Source: Zygnema cylindricum (lineage: Eukaryota > Streptophyta > Zygnematophyceae > Zygnematales > Zygnemataceae). From it: a stretch of 62,000 nucleotides of DNA. The DNA is taken from NCBI GenBank assembly GCA_037447655.1, contig JBBHKE010002856.1, positions 131,584 to 193,583 on the forward strand, given 5' to 3'. Positions 1-11,300 of the stretch are shown piece after piece. Under the pieces are notes generated by a model. That model saw only the letters and a program-made list of their open reading frames with translations, searched no databases and was not told where the DNA came from. Each line of letters begins with the position of its first letter. Position 1 is the stretch's first letter. The translations under genes were made by a program, and so were the position numbers.

Positions 1-1420
1 GAGCAGAGAGAGGAGTGTGAGGTGAGTGAGTACAGAGAGAGAAGAGAGAGAGAGAAAAGAGAGTAGAGAGAGGAGAAAGGACAGAGAAAGGATCGAGAGG
101 AGAGAGGAAAAAGAGAGGAGAGAGAGGAGGGAGGAAAGAGAGAGGAGAGAGAGGAGGGAGAAGAGAGAGAGAAGAAAGTTGAAAGGGAGGAAAGAGGAGA
201 GAGAGACGGGAGAGGAAGGAGAGAAGAGCGAGGAGAGAGACGAGAGAGGGGAGAGAGAGAAGAGAGGGAATGAGGAGAATAAGGAGAATGAGAAAGAGGA
301 GAGATAGGAGACAGAAGAGAGAGTTGAGAGGACAAAGGAGAGAGAGGAGCGAGAGGAGAGGAAAGGGGAGGAGAGGAGAGAAGAGAGAGAGGGGAGAGAG
401 CAGAGAGAGGAGCGAGAAGAGAGGAAGGAGAGGGCAGAGAGAGAGGAGAAAGGAGGGAAAGGTGAAAGAAGAGAGAGAGAAGAGGGAGGAGAGAGAGGAG
501 AGAGAAAGGAGGGAGGCGAGAGAGGAGAGAAAAAGGAGAGAGGAGAGCTAGGAAAGAGACAGGAAAGAGGAGAGAGATGAGAGAAAAGAGAGAGAGAGAA
601 GAGAGAGACATGAGTGAGTGGAGTGTGAGGAGAGAGACGAGAGAGAGACGCGGGAGACGAGAAAGGAGAGAGGAGAGAGGAAAGAGAGCAGAGAAAGGAG
701 AGAAAGGAGAGAGAGGAGTGAAAGGAGAGGAGGGAGAGAGGAGAAAGAAAGGAGAGGAGAGAGAAGTAGGAGAGGAGAGAGAGGACCAAGAGGAGAGAGG
801 AGAGGAGAGGAGAGAGAAAGGACAGAGAGGGGAGAGAGGAGTGATGAGGGAAAGCAGAAAGGAGAGAGAGTAGGGAAGAGAGGGATGAGAGAGAGAAGAA
901 AGAGAAGAGAGAGAAGGAGAGAGGAGAGAGAAAGGAGAGGCGAGAGGGAGAGAAGAGAGAGAGAGGACAGAGAGGGGAGAGGAGAGAGCGAGGAGAGATG
1001 AGAGAAAAAGAAGAGAGGAGAGAGCGAGGAGAGATGAGAGAGAAAGGAGAGAGGAGAGAGAGAGGAAAGGGAGAAGACGAAAGAGAGTGCAGAGAGAGGA
1101 GAGAAAGGAGAGAGAGGACTGAGAAGCGGAGAGAGTATAGAGAAAGGAAAGAGAGGAGACAGAGGAGTGATGAGAGAAAGCAGAGAAGAGAGAGAGGAGA
1201 GGAGAGGGAGAGGAGAGAGGGGAGAGAAGAGAGAGACGTCGAGAGGAGAGAGAAATGGGAGAGGAGGGAAAGGAGAGAGGAGAGAGGAGAGAAAGGAGAG
1301 AGAGGGGAGGAGAAATAGAGGAGAGGCGAAGGAGAGGTGAGAGAGGAGCGAGAGGAGAGAAGAGACGGGAGTGAGGAGTTGAGACAGGAGCAGGAAGAAA
1401 AGTGAGGGAGAGTAAATACA
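1..1420. repeat. Homopurine (GA/GGA)n tract, about 1.4 kb
   Basis: Almost every base on the plus strand is A or G, in irregular GAGA, GGAGA and AAAGGAG words. Long open frames rich in Arg, Glu, Lys and Gly run through it in several frames, as expected of a stop-poor purine repeat and not of a protein. It lies directly upstream of a splice acceptor for a glutathione peroxidase exon, so it is probably intronic and continues beyond the window edge. Mirror-symmetric homopurine stretches of this length can form triplex (H-) DNA. Confidence 0.9.
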
Positions 1421-1465
1421 TTTTCCTTCCGTTGTAACTTACAGTTTCCTGTTTGCGGTTTTCAG

Positions 1466-1582
1466 TTTCTGATCAGTAAAGAAGGAGTACCCCTCAAACG
1501 GTTTTCGCCGCAAACACCTCCGCTGGATTTGATTCCCGATATCGAGGAAGCTTTGAAGAAGGAGTTCGTATATACTGCTTAA
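1466..1582 (+). CDS. Glutathione peroxidase, last exon (partial gene)
   Basis: The exon begins after a pyrimidine-rich stretch ending TTTTCAG (AG at 1464-1465) and reads 38 codons to TAA at 1580-1582. The translation opens FLISKEGVPLKRFSPQTPP and continues LDLIPDIEEALKKEF. This matches the C-terminal strand and helix of plant-type and phospholipid-hydroperoxide glutathione peroxidases: the F-L-(I/V)-x-(K/R)-(E/D/N)-G-x-(V/P)-x-(K/R)-R-(Y/F)-(S/A)-P-x-T-x-P-L segment followed by a D-I-x-x-x-L helix. These enzymes reduce lipid hydroperoxides, usually with thioredoxin in plants. The catalytic Cys, Gln and Trp would lie in upstream exons, which must be to the left of the homopurine intron and outside the window. 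The sequence is intact, so there is no sign of decay in this exon. An earlier AG at 1443-1444 is a less likely acceptor. Confidence 0.75.
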   Translation, partial: FLISKEGVPLKRFSPQTPPLDLIPDIEEALKKEFVYTA

Positions 1583-1589
1583 AAGGGAG

Positions 1590-1860
1590 AGGGGAGAGAG
1601 AAGAGAGTGGGAGAAAAGAAAGATGGATTGCGAAGAAGTGAGGGAGAGAGAGGAGATGGGCGGGGGAGAGAGAGGATGTAAGATCGGAGAGGGAAGGGAA
1701 GAATGAAGGGGAGAGGGGAGAGAGGTGGGAGTGAGGTTGACAAAAAAAGAGGGGGAAGGGAGAGAGTGTGAGCGAGGGAAAAGTTAAAGAGATCGAGACC
1801 AATTGGAGAGAGTGAGAGAGCTAGAGAGAAAAGGGAGGAAAGAGGGAACGGAGGCTAGAT
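1590..1860. repeat. GA-rich low-complexity tract
   Basis: Purine-rich GAGAG and GGGAGAG words begin right after the glutathione peroxidase stop codon. The CT-rich antisense frame across it (Ser, Leu, Pro) is a composition artefact. Confidence 0.8.
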
Positions 1861-3323
1861 AGGTTGTGAAAATTGGACACTGGAAAAAAATTATAAGAAG
1901 AAAGGTGTTTGAAACTTGTTGTTAAGATTATATGAATTACTATTTTCAAGTAGTTACTTTCCATATTTTTGAAAGGAAGCAATGCTTTTAGTAAAATGTA
2001 CGTTTTCCGTATAAATAGGTATCTATGCTGTTTCTTTTGTCAAAAGAAATAAAAATTTTACTAAAATTTAACTTGTAGTCTCTGTTTTTTTAGAGATATT
2101 GTGGAGGAAAACGGATTTGGTTAATATGACTTGCAAACATTTGTTATTTTGACCCTTAGGTGTGGACGCAAAATGGTGAAAATCAAGCATATCCACTCTA
2201 ATTATTGTGAATACTGTGAAAATATTTTAACTATTGCAGTATAGATGTATTGTATCCTATGTGGATTTTGAAAATTATTCGTTTGATCTTGTGATAATAT
2301 GATTTTTGAGTGTCGATGTTCTTTTGTTTTCTGCATTTGATCTTTGCTTTTATCGTTACATATGCAAATTTTCCCAGTTTCAGTTACTGTAAAAGCCCGA
2401 TAAAGCAATTTGACAATGTATTTTTCAATCATCCGGTGTCTATTTATCATGGATTCAATTATTTCGAAATATGTTGTGAATACCGAAAGTACCGATAACA
2501 ACTGTGAAGATCCTAATTTTCGCTTGTACCTAGTTTGTTTTTTGTTCACCCGATTCTCAATCGAGTCTTTATATATTTTTATCCTCTGTTACTCGTTTCA
2601 AAAAAAAACTGATAAGCACCTTTAATTATTTTCTTTTCACTTTGTCATTTTTTGACAAATTTTTCACCTAAACTTGCTTCTGTTCCTCCAGTAGGATTTT
2701 TTTCCTTCTACTTTTTCTCACGATGTCGGATTGGAACTGGTGTAGACTGTTTCATATTCAACAATTAATCTGGTTCAGTCCGGTTGAATGATAATTTCTT
2801 CAAAGGAAGTAATCAACAAAGCATCCTCGAACAGTTGGCTATTTTTGTTTCGATTAACAAAGCATGTTTAAACAATAACAATGACGATACTTAATAATTA
2901 TGATAATAATGACAGGTAAATTAATTCAGCTTGGTAACGACACTCATAATATGATGACTGTTAGCAGTTGTTTTTGCATTTCATTGCCAATCACATGAAT
3001 CATATACTTTACGGAAAAGTTTAAAAGAAAAAATGAAAATACTATTGATAACTCACTAGACCTCGATATCACACAGCCCTAAACTAGTGTCCATTTCCTC
3101 ATTAACATAAAAGCGATACAGTATATAGCGTATAATAGACCAAGTTTTGCAAATGAATGTACCATTAATTGTTGGTCAATATCGAAGTTATGCATAAGAT
3201 AGTACGACTGGAAGATCACTAGATCACAATATCGTGCCTTTTGACGAGCCGTATTTAAAGCAGAAATACAAACATCATACGGAAAATAAAATAAAAACGA
3301 AAAAAGAATTCTTTTCATTATCA
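1861..3323. other. Non-coding stretch, nothing recognised
   Basis: AT-rich sequence with scattered homopolymers. I found no frame with a recognisable protein, no paired splice sites flanking a conserved-looking exon and no clear repeat boundary. Short open frames at 2202-2625 and 3079-3438 overlap each other on both strands and look fortuitous. The 3' UTR of the glutathione peroxidase gene may occupy the first part. Confidence 0.5.
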
Positions 3324-3617
3324 ATCCAGTCCATAGTTCAAACGTAGGTGAAAGTAGGCCCATACAATATGCATATTGTATGCAAAACATACAATATGAC
3401 CTTAAGACCCATGTTGTATTCGGACCTATTCGGACCAATTAAAACATTCGGACCAAATAAAATTTATTTACACCGTCAGATTCGGGACGATCGGACGGTC
3501 GCTGATCAAAGTAGCGATCTAAGAAGATCACATGAAAAGCCCATAACACAACTTACGATAAAGGCGCCGACCAAAGGCCTACCATAAAAACGCCTACTTT
3601 TGAACTATGATCCAGTC
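3324..3617. mobile_element. hAT-type MITE with 8-bp target duplication
   Basis: The element spans 3332-3609 (278 bp). Its first 19 bases (CATAGTTCAAACGTAGGTG) match the reverse complement of its last 19 at 17 positions. It is flanked by the same 8 bases, ATCCAGTC, at 3324-3331 and 3610-3617. An 8-bp duplication and termini of the form CA-x-x-G are hallmarks of the hAT superfamily. No transposase frame is present, so it is non-autonomous. The duplicated segment at about 7.27 kb carries the uninterrupted equivalent (TCCATTAAGTCTTCCAG), which looks like an empty site. A diverged relative is at 14913-15368. Confidence 0.85.
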
Positions 3618-4910
3618 TTCCAGAAACCACCGCCACCGCTTGGTGAATAATTCCAAAGACTTCCAACCCTTCCGAGGACAAAATCTTTAAAAAAAGAAAC
3701 CAACAATCATACGAATTAACGCAAGAAAGAAATGAACAGCACTAAGAATGTACACACACAAGAAAAAAAAACGTAACTTCCACACCATCGCAAGAAACAG
3801 CTCCTTCTATATTACTGCCACACCAGAATTCGTTCACTCTCTCAACTTTACACAAACCTATGAACAAATTGAACACTACAACAAACTCAATACATTCCTA
3901 AACTTGACTCTACACACTCTAAAACACAAATTCTTGAACTGTACATCAAATTTTCGGTTTTGGTTTTCGTTTATCCTTTCTTGTCTTACGACCGAAAACC
4001 GCCAGTTGTGGTCATTTTGGTACAAGTCTTGCTCTCACATAAATTTCCGCACTTCCTTCAGCTTTTCCGACAAGGTAGGGCACACGACTCGGAAACCAAC
4101 CACTCAGTTCATACTTCAAAATTCCCTTCACTTCAGCAACAACTTCCATTTCCACAATTATTAGCCCTGAGTCCGTCCTCAACCGCAGAATTTCCCTCCA
4201 TTCCGATTTGTACGCCATAAGTAATCGACTTATTCCTTTAATGAGGCAATCGATATCTTCTTGACTGATTTCTGTCTTTATTTCCCGTTTTACTTCCAAT
4301 CTAATTGCGGCATGAGTTGATGCTTCGTCGCCCTTTCGAGCAAAAACGTGCAAATCTCCGAGTTGTAAAGTATAGAGACCTAAGTTAAAATTAAAGTGGA
4401 AAGTCCCTTCCAATACGCCGAATTTGTAGGGAAGAGAAGCATGGAGTTTACTTAAATCGACGGTAACCTTCCCACTATCTGCTGAGCATTCAGCGCTCCA
4501 ACTCGGAGAGTTTCCCATGAAAATGACTACAAAAAAATATATAAAATCGAGTATAATCAAGTCATGAATAGAGAAATAGCATTGAGAAATCTGCCACATT
4601 AATAAAGACCGGAATTGTGCCAGAAAAATGGAAACATTTGAGAGATCAGAATACTCTTTACGTCTATGAAAGCCTCCACTAAGTGAAAAAAATGATGTCA
4701 AATTAGTAAAAGTGGAAGGCGTTGATTTTCAGGATAGGAAAAGTAGAAATTGAATAATGTTGACAACCAGACAAAACATAAGCTGGAAAAATAAGGACAT
4801 TTGAAAAAGTGAAAAAAAAACACCAAAACATTCACAATCATTTTAATACAACAACCCCAGGCAATACTATTAAGCGTGTCCCATACTTATCTTGGGATAG
4901 TGTAATTCAG
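3618..4910. repeat. Segmental duplication, copy A
   Basis: This stretch is colinear with 7277-9438. Matching landmarks are CTTCCAGAAACCAC / CTTCCAGAAATCAC at the left end, the paralogous minus-strand genes in the middle, the gene-flanking AAGCCTCCACTAAGTGAAAAAAA (short match near 4670 and 9170), and the GTAATTCAGCACA / ATAATTCAGCACC edge that precedes a poly-A or poly-C run. Copy A is shorter, mainly on the 3' side of the gene. The matching flank on the far side of the MITE suggests that the duplication predates the MITE insertion. Confidence 0.75.
4012..4518 (-). CDS. MGNSPSW-family protein, anchor-less paralog A
   Basis: A 168-residue frame, paralogous along its length to the 205-residue protein at 8405-9022. 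I chose the ATG at 4518 because the homology starts exactly there (MGNSPSWSAEC versus MGNTPSWSAQC); the in-frame upstream ATG at 4701 adds 61 residues with no match in copy B. Shared blocks include VTVDLS, (E/R)GTFHFNFNLG, EISQ, GLIIVE and GKAEGSAEIYVRAR. GNSPSW fits the N-myristoylation pattern with Gly2 and Ser6. The frame stops 4 residues after the last shared Arg, whereas copy B runs on into a hydrophobic anchor. Alignment of the DNA beyond shows a deletion of roughly 15-30 bp with a frameshift, so the anchor is lost. No family is recognised. It could be a soluble paralog or an early pseudogene. Confidence 0.6.
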   Translation of the reverse strand: MGNSPSWSAECSADSGKVTVDLSKLHASLPYKFGVLEGTFHFNFNLGLYTLQLGDLHVFARKGDEASTHAAIRLEVKREIKTEISQEDIDCLIKGISRLLMAYKSEWREILRLRTDSGLIIVEMEVVAEVKGILKYELSGWFPSRVPYLVGKAEGSAEIYVRARLVPK

Positions 4911-5082
4911 CACAACCCAAAAAAAAAAAAAAATAGAGAAAAAAAAACACAAAAAAAAATCATAAAAACTCGAGAAGAAAAAAAAAAAAGGCGTTGGGAA
5001 AGGATTTGCATGAAAAACTTGTGAATTTCTTCTTTGAAAAGATATCCACTGACCAGTGTCAAACAAGAGAGATTTCTTCTTC

Positions 5083-5226
5083 TTTCTCGCCCTCTTCCAA
5101 ATACCCAAGGAGAGTTCCGCTCCTCTCCCATTGGTCGTCGAACGAGTCGTTTCTTTCTCTCCCCCCTCCACGCCCTTCCCCTCTCCTCCCTTCTCCTCGC
5201 CTCCCCACACTTCTCTCCCCTTACTG
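5083..5226. repeat. CT-rich low-complexity tract
   Basis: Pyrimidine-rich (TTCTC, CTCCC, CCCTT words). The Ser-Pro-Leu frames on the plus strand and the Gly-Glu-Arg frames on the minus strand are composition shadows. Confidence 0.75.
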
Positions 5227-7276
<2,050 letters not shown>

Positions 7277-7904
7277 TAAGTCTTCCAGAAATCACGACTT
7301 CGGTGAATAATTCCAGAGCCTCCCAACAGTTCCAGTAACAAATGGAAAAGAGTTTAAAAGAAAGAAACTTACAGTTATACGAATGTACAAAACAGAAAAA
7401 GAAACTAATACTATTACTTCCAGACTATCTCAGAAAACTGATCCTATATTATATAACCATAAACAGAATTTCTTCTCTCTCACAAACCTATAAACAAGAA
7501 GTACAAAAAAAAAACTCGAGACATTACTGAACTTAAAATTTTAAACATATAAGAGCTCGAATTGTACAACAAATTATCCAGTGGAATTAAACGAGACAAA
7601 TACTACTGACATTCCTTCATTCAAACAATTTAATTTTCTATTCTCCGAATCCCGTAAATAGGAGGTGTGACTTCCTCTGAGGGACCTCTTTTGAGTATCC
7701 CTCCTTCAATTACTGAAGCCAAACTGCGATGTTTATTTTTCTTTGAATCCTTTATTCGCTTTTTTCCACCCGAGGTCACCAAAGCCCACCCCTGGTACAA
7801 CCAAAAAGGAAAAAAAATATATATATATTTTTATGTGAATTGAACTGGAACGGCTAAAATTAAGTTAAATTAAAATTAATTAATTCACATCCTCAAAGGC
7901 TTTT

Positions 7905-8060
7905 CAAATAAAGAACGAAAAGGAAGGGAGACGAGGGAGAGAGATGGTAGGGAAGAGGAGGGAAAGAGGGGGAGAAAGAGAGAGGAAAGGGGCAAAGGGA
8001 ACGACGAGGGCATCGGTGCGGAGAGAGAAGGGAGTTTGGAGCAAAGAGGTTGAGGGAGAA
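7905..8060. repeat. GA-rich low-complexity tract
   Basis: Purine-rich GGAGAGA and AAGAGGG words. The CT-strand frames crossing it (Ser, Leu, Pro) are not credible proteins. Confidence 0.75.
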
Positions 8061-8404
8061 CATAGATGATTCCTTCTTTTATTATTATTTTCAATGAAAG
8101 GTGTAACAGTAGACATACATTTGGAAGCTGAAGGCAAGTCAGGAACAGGCATCTACCTGAACCCCAACGCAGGTCCATGCATAAAAAACTAAAAAACTCA
8201 TCAAACTTTACTTTCCAGAGCAATAAGAATCCTACATTTAATCAAACGAGAACCTATGCAGTCATAAACATCCTCAAAGCCTTCCCAGAAAAACGACGGA
8301 AAAAAAAAAGCTCACCAAACCCAGGCGGAACTGTACAAAGTCCTGAAATATTTTTGACCCACAAGCTCTTTTAAGTTTCTATTACTGGAAAGGTATTAGA
8401 ACTG

Positions 8405-9022
8405 TCACCAGATAGCCGTCCATCGAGACCTCACCAGGCGCATGAGAAGAATCGAACCGACAGCAAAAACTCCAGTCACAATTGCCGCCAGTTTTGCCTC
8501 TGTTCTGTCTCTTTCCATTTCAAATCTTGCTCTCACATAAATTTCCACACTTCCCTCAGCTTTTCCGATAAGGTGTGCCCCACCCCTCTGTAACCAACCA
8601 CTCCGTTGCATTTCCATCTTCAAAATTCCGGCAACATCTCCGACGACTCTGGTTTCCACAATAATTAACCCTACATCTGTATCCAACCGTTTGATTTTCC
8701 TCCATTCAGAATCGCACTTCATGATCGGTTGACTCATTCCCACAACGAGACGATCGACATTTTTTTGACTAATTTCGTCATATATTCTCCGTTTTCGTTC
8801 AACGTCGACTTCAACACGAGCCAATGCCGGGACATCCTGTCGAGCGAGAGCAATAAAATCTTGGATTTGTAAAGTACGATGACCTAAGTTAAAAGGTAAG
8901 TGGAAAGTCCCTCTCAATCCATCAATTTCGTACGGAAGAAACGATTGGAATCGACTTAAATCAACTGTCACCTCCCGACGATCTGGATAGCATTGAGCAC
9001 TCCAACTCGGAGTGTTTCCCAT
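8405..9022 (-). CDS. MGNTPSW-family tail-anchored protein, paralog B
   Basis: A 205-residue intronless frame starting MGNTPSWSAQC. Gly2 and Ser6 fit an N-myristoylation signal. Residues from about 15 to 170 match paralog A (4012-4518). The C-terminus adds about 30 residues containing a hydrophobic segment, LAAIVTGVFAVGSILLMRLV, followed by basic RSRW, which is the layout of a tail-anchored or single-pass membrane protein with the bulk in the cytosol. The body alternates beta-like hydrophobic runs (VTVDLSRF, GTFHLPFNLG, GLIIVETRVV, GSVEIYVRAR) with charged stretches. I do not recognise the family. Two diverged but open paralogs support a real gene. No TATA box or other promoter element could be assigned. 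The sequence on the 5' side is conserved between the copies for about 240 bp beyond the start codon. Confidence 0.65.
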   Translation of the reverse strand: MGNTPSWSAQCYPDRREVTVDLSRFQSFLPYEIDGLRGTFHLPFNLGHRTLQIQDFIALARQDVPALARVEVDVERKRRIYDEISQKNVDRLVVGMSQPIMKCDSEWRKIKRLDTDVGLIIVETRVVGDVAGILKMEMQRSGWLQRGGAHLIGKAEGSVEIYVRARFEMERDRTEAKLAAIVTGVFAVGSILLMRLVRSRWTAIW

Positions 9023-9438
9023 GAAAGCAAATATGAAACAAATACAAAATCGAATGTAATTAAGTTACGAGCAGAAGCGCTGGAAAATCTGTCACATCAA
9101 TAAAGACAGAAATGGTGCCAGAGAAACAGACACAATAAGAAATTATAATCTTCATTAAAGACATGTAAGCCTCCACTAAGTGAAAAAAAATCATGTCAAA
9201 CTTGTAAATGTTGATGGCACTGAATTCCAGGAATGGAAAATTAGAAATGCAAGAATTTTTGTGTCATGACAGCAACATGACTAAAACTAAACGCAAAAAC
9301 TTGTCATCAGACAACGACTCAGAGCCTCTGAATATGTTAAACAATAATATAACATACACATACTTTAAATCGAAAAATCTCCTTTTCTGGACTGTGACAT
9401 TATTAGATGAGCCAACATTCTTCTTGAATAATTCAGCA

Positions 9439-9465
9439 CCCCCCCCCCCCCCCCCCCCCCCCCCC
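9439..9465. repeat. Poly-C run of 27
   Basis: Twenty-seven consecutive C, followed by nine A. The corresponding place in copy A of the duplication has only CAACCC plus poly-A, so the run expanded after duplication. Its length in the assembly may be unreliable. Confidence 0.95.
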
Positions 9466-9704
9466 AAAAAAAAAGTGGAAGGGAATAAAAAAATCATTGG
9501 ATTTGTAAAACATGTGAATCCTTAGAAAAGAAAGGAAAGTGAACAAAGAAAAAGAAACCTAAAAAATCAAGTCGATGATAGTTCAAATGTATCCATGAAC
9601 AATTTTTTAGAATTAGAAGGACTGTGACCAAAGTCGAAGTGTATTTAGCTGTCCAACAATTTTGAAAGTAAAAGCAACAAATCATTCTGAATTGTTGGTT
9701 ACTG

Positions 9705-10004
9705 TCACATCTCCTTTTTACTTGATTCCACATAGAAAGACTGTATAAACAGCACAAATTTAAGTCCTGGGCTGGACAGTACAGCTATCACGAGAGTCAC
9801 TTTTATTGTTAATGGCACATCCTCTTCTTTACTTATTCCCAAATAGAAAGACTGAATAAACTGGTCAAATTTAAGTCCTGGAGTGAACCGCAAAGTTGTC
9901 AGTTCAACAGTACGGCTGTCACCAGAACTCTGATTCTCAATATGAGAACTTTGATATTTGTCCTCTTCCTTTTTTTTAAGGGCAAGGTCACAAAGCAAAC
10001 ACAT
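9705..10004 (-). other. Tandemly duplicated ~125-bp unit with open frame
   Basis: On the minus strand a 99-codon frame contains two imperfect copies of a segment: TPGLKFDQFIQSFYLGISK and SPGLKFVLFIQSFYVESSK. The DNA repeat is evident at 9728-9770 and 9838-9885 (AAATAGAAAGACTG, AATTTAAGTCCTGG). No family is recognised. A coding origin is possible because both copies keep the frame, but the surroundings decay at once into stops. Confidence 0.35.
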
Positions 10005-10027
10005 AACACTTTGCTTTGCTTGCCAAG

Positions 10028-10078
10028 GACAACAAATGGTGGTCGAAAAAAAAAATTAAAAAAAAAAAAATTAAAAAC

Positions 10079-10110
<32 letters not shown>

Positions 10111-10112
10111 TA
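10028..10112. repeat. A-rich tract
   Basis: Runs of A broken by TT, ending in about 24 consecutive A. It could be the relic poly-A tail of a retroposed sequence, but no source copy was identified. Confidence 0.7.
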
Positions 10113-11218
10113 AGAATAATAAGGAACAACAATAGGGAAAACTATATAACAGTAAAGAACAATGATAGGAAACAACAACGAAGAAACATAACAGATAAGT
10201 CTAGCAAAAAACAAGAAAAAGATCGAAAGGAAAAATAAACGATGGTCTGTCTGTCTCTAGAAGATACAAAGATTTCCTTTCTGCGATAAAATGGAAAAAA
10301 AGGATAACAAGGCTTGCGCAAAGCATAGACATCTCTACATATCTGGAAAAAGAGAACAAAATCCAATAATTAAAGACTAAACAAAAACACTAAAGAACAA
10401 ATAAAGGATAATTATTATACAGGGAAAGCGCAACCGAGGAAATATGCAAAAAGATGATCAAACGGAAAACTTACAAGAATATGCGGAGAAGTTGATGTAA
10501 TCGCTGATAGAAAATAATTAAAATTCAAATTCTTGAAAGTGACTGTTGACAAAATACCTAAATTACAAAATCGAAAAAGTATTGATATTTCTGTAACTTA
10601 AAACTTTGCATCAACTGTCGAGAGATGCAAAGAAAAAATTGAAGTCTTCAAAGGTGGAATGACAGTGCTACGGTTCTATCACTTTATGTGGAGGTATGGC
10701 AATGTAGCATGTTTGTGGCGGTCCTGGTGTCACATCATTACAGTGGTAGAACTTGAAAGCTGTTTACAAGGGCGAGGCTACAGTTTAACAGTTAATCTGC
10801 AGTTTGCTCGTGAAACCTAATCCGACGGCTGTAAGATTTTGTATAATTTAACTGCGTGAAATGGCAATGTAGACGAAGCTTGCGAGCAGGATACTGTTTG
10901 CTTTTTCAGGTTTGCCCCTTTTGTACCCAAATGGTTTTACCATCGCGTCTTTTGCAATAAAGACTTCACTATAAAGTATAAACTATTACTATGTGTTTCC
11001 TCACTTAAGTCTATAATGCACTAAAACAATTCAGTTCAGTTTAAAGTTTTCCTGAGTAATTTTGCTCAGAACAAGACAGAACAACACAGTAAAGTACAGT
11101 TTAGGTTCGTTACAAGATTCCCTGGTGTGGTGTACCATGGTTACCCTCATTTCAACGTTTGAAATACACCGTAAGTTCACCACTGACAAGATACCTACTG
11201 GGTATTTGGTTAGGGTTT
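10113..11218. other. Non-coding stretch, nothing recognised
   Basis: AT-rich sequence with no frame or repeat that I can name. It runs up to the palindrome at 11219. Confidence 0.45.
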
Positions 11219-11300
11219 ACATGTTTAGGGTTTTTTATTATTTGCGTTTTGTTTATAATATATAAACAAAAACACAAATAATAAAAAACCCTAAACATAT
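11219..11300. repeat. Near-perfect palindrome carrying a TTTAGGG motif
   Basis: The left arm from 11221 (ATGTTTAGGGTTTTTTATTA...) and the right arm ending near 11298 are reverse complements over about 36 bases, with only a G/T change, one inserted base and a very short AT loop. The outer arm contains TTTAGGG, the plant-type telomere unit, in both orientations. An (AT)n run follows at about 11298-11321. Confidence 0.85.

Larger units (their letters stand above)
7277..9438. repeat. Segmental duplication, copy B
   Basis: The partner of 3618-4910, holding the longer, apparently intact paralog at 8405-9022. It is larger than copy A because of extra sequence at 7.5-8.3 kb, including a GA-rich tract. 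Its left edge preserves the un-inserted version of the site where the hAT MITE sits in copy A. Confidence 0.75.

Noticed and set aside
26-1318. Series of 90-130 codon Arg/Glu-rich frames
   Set aside because: Homopurine repeat lacks stop codons in several frames at once. Composition, not selection, explains the open frames.
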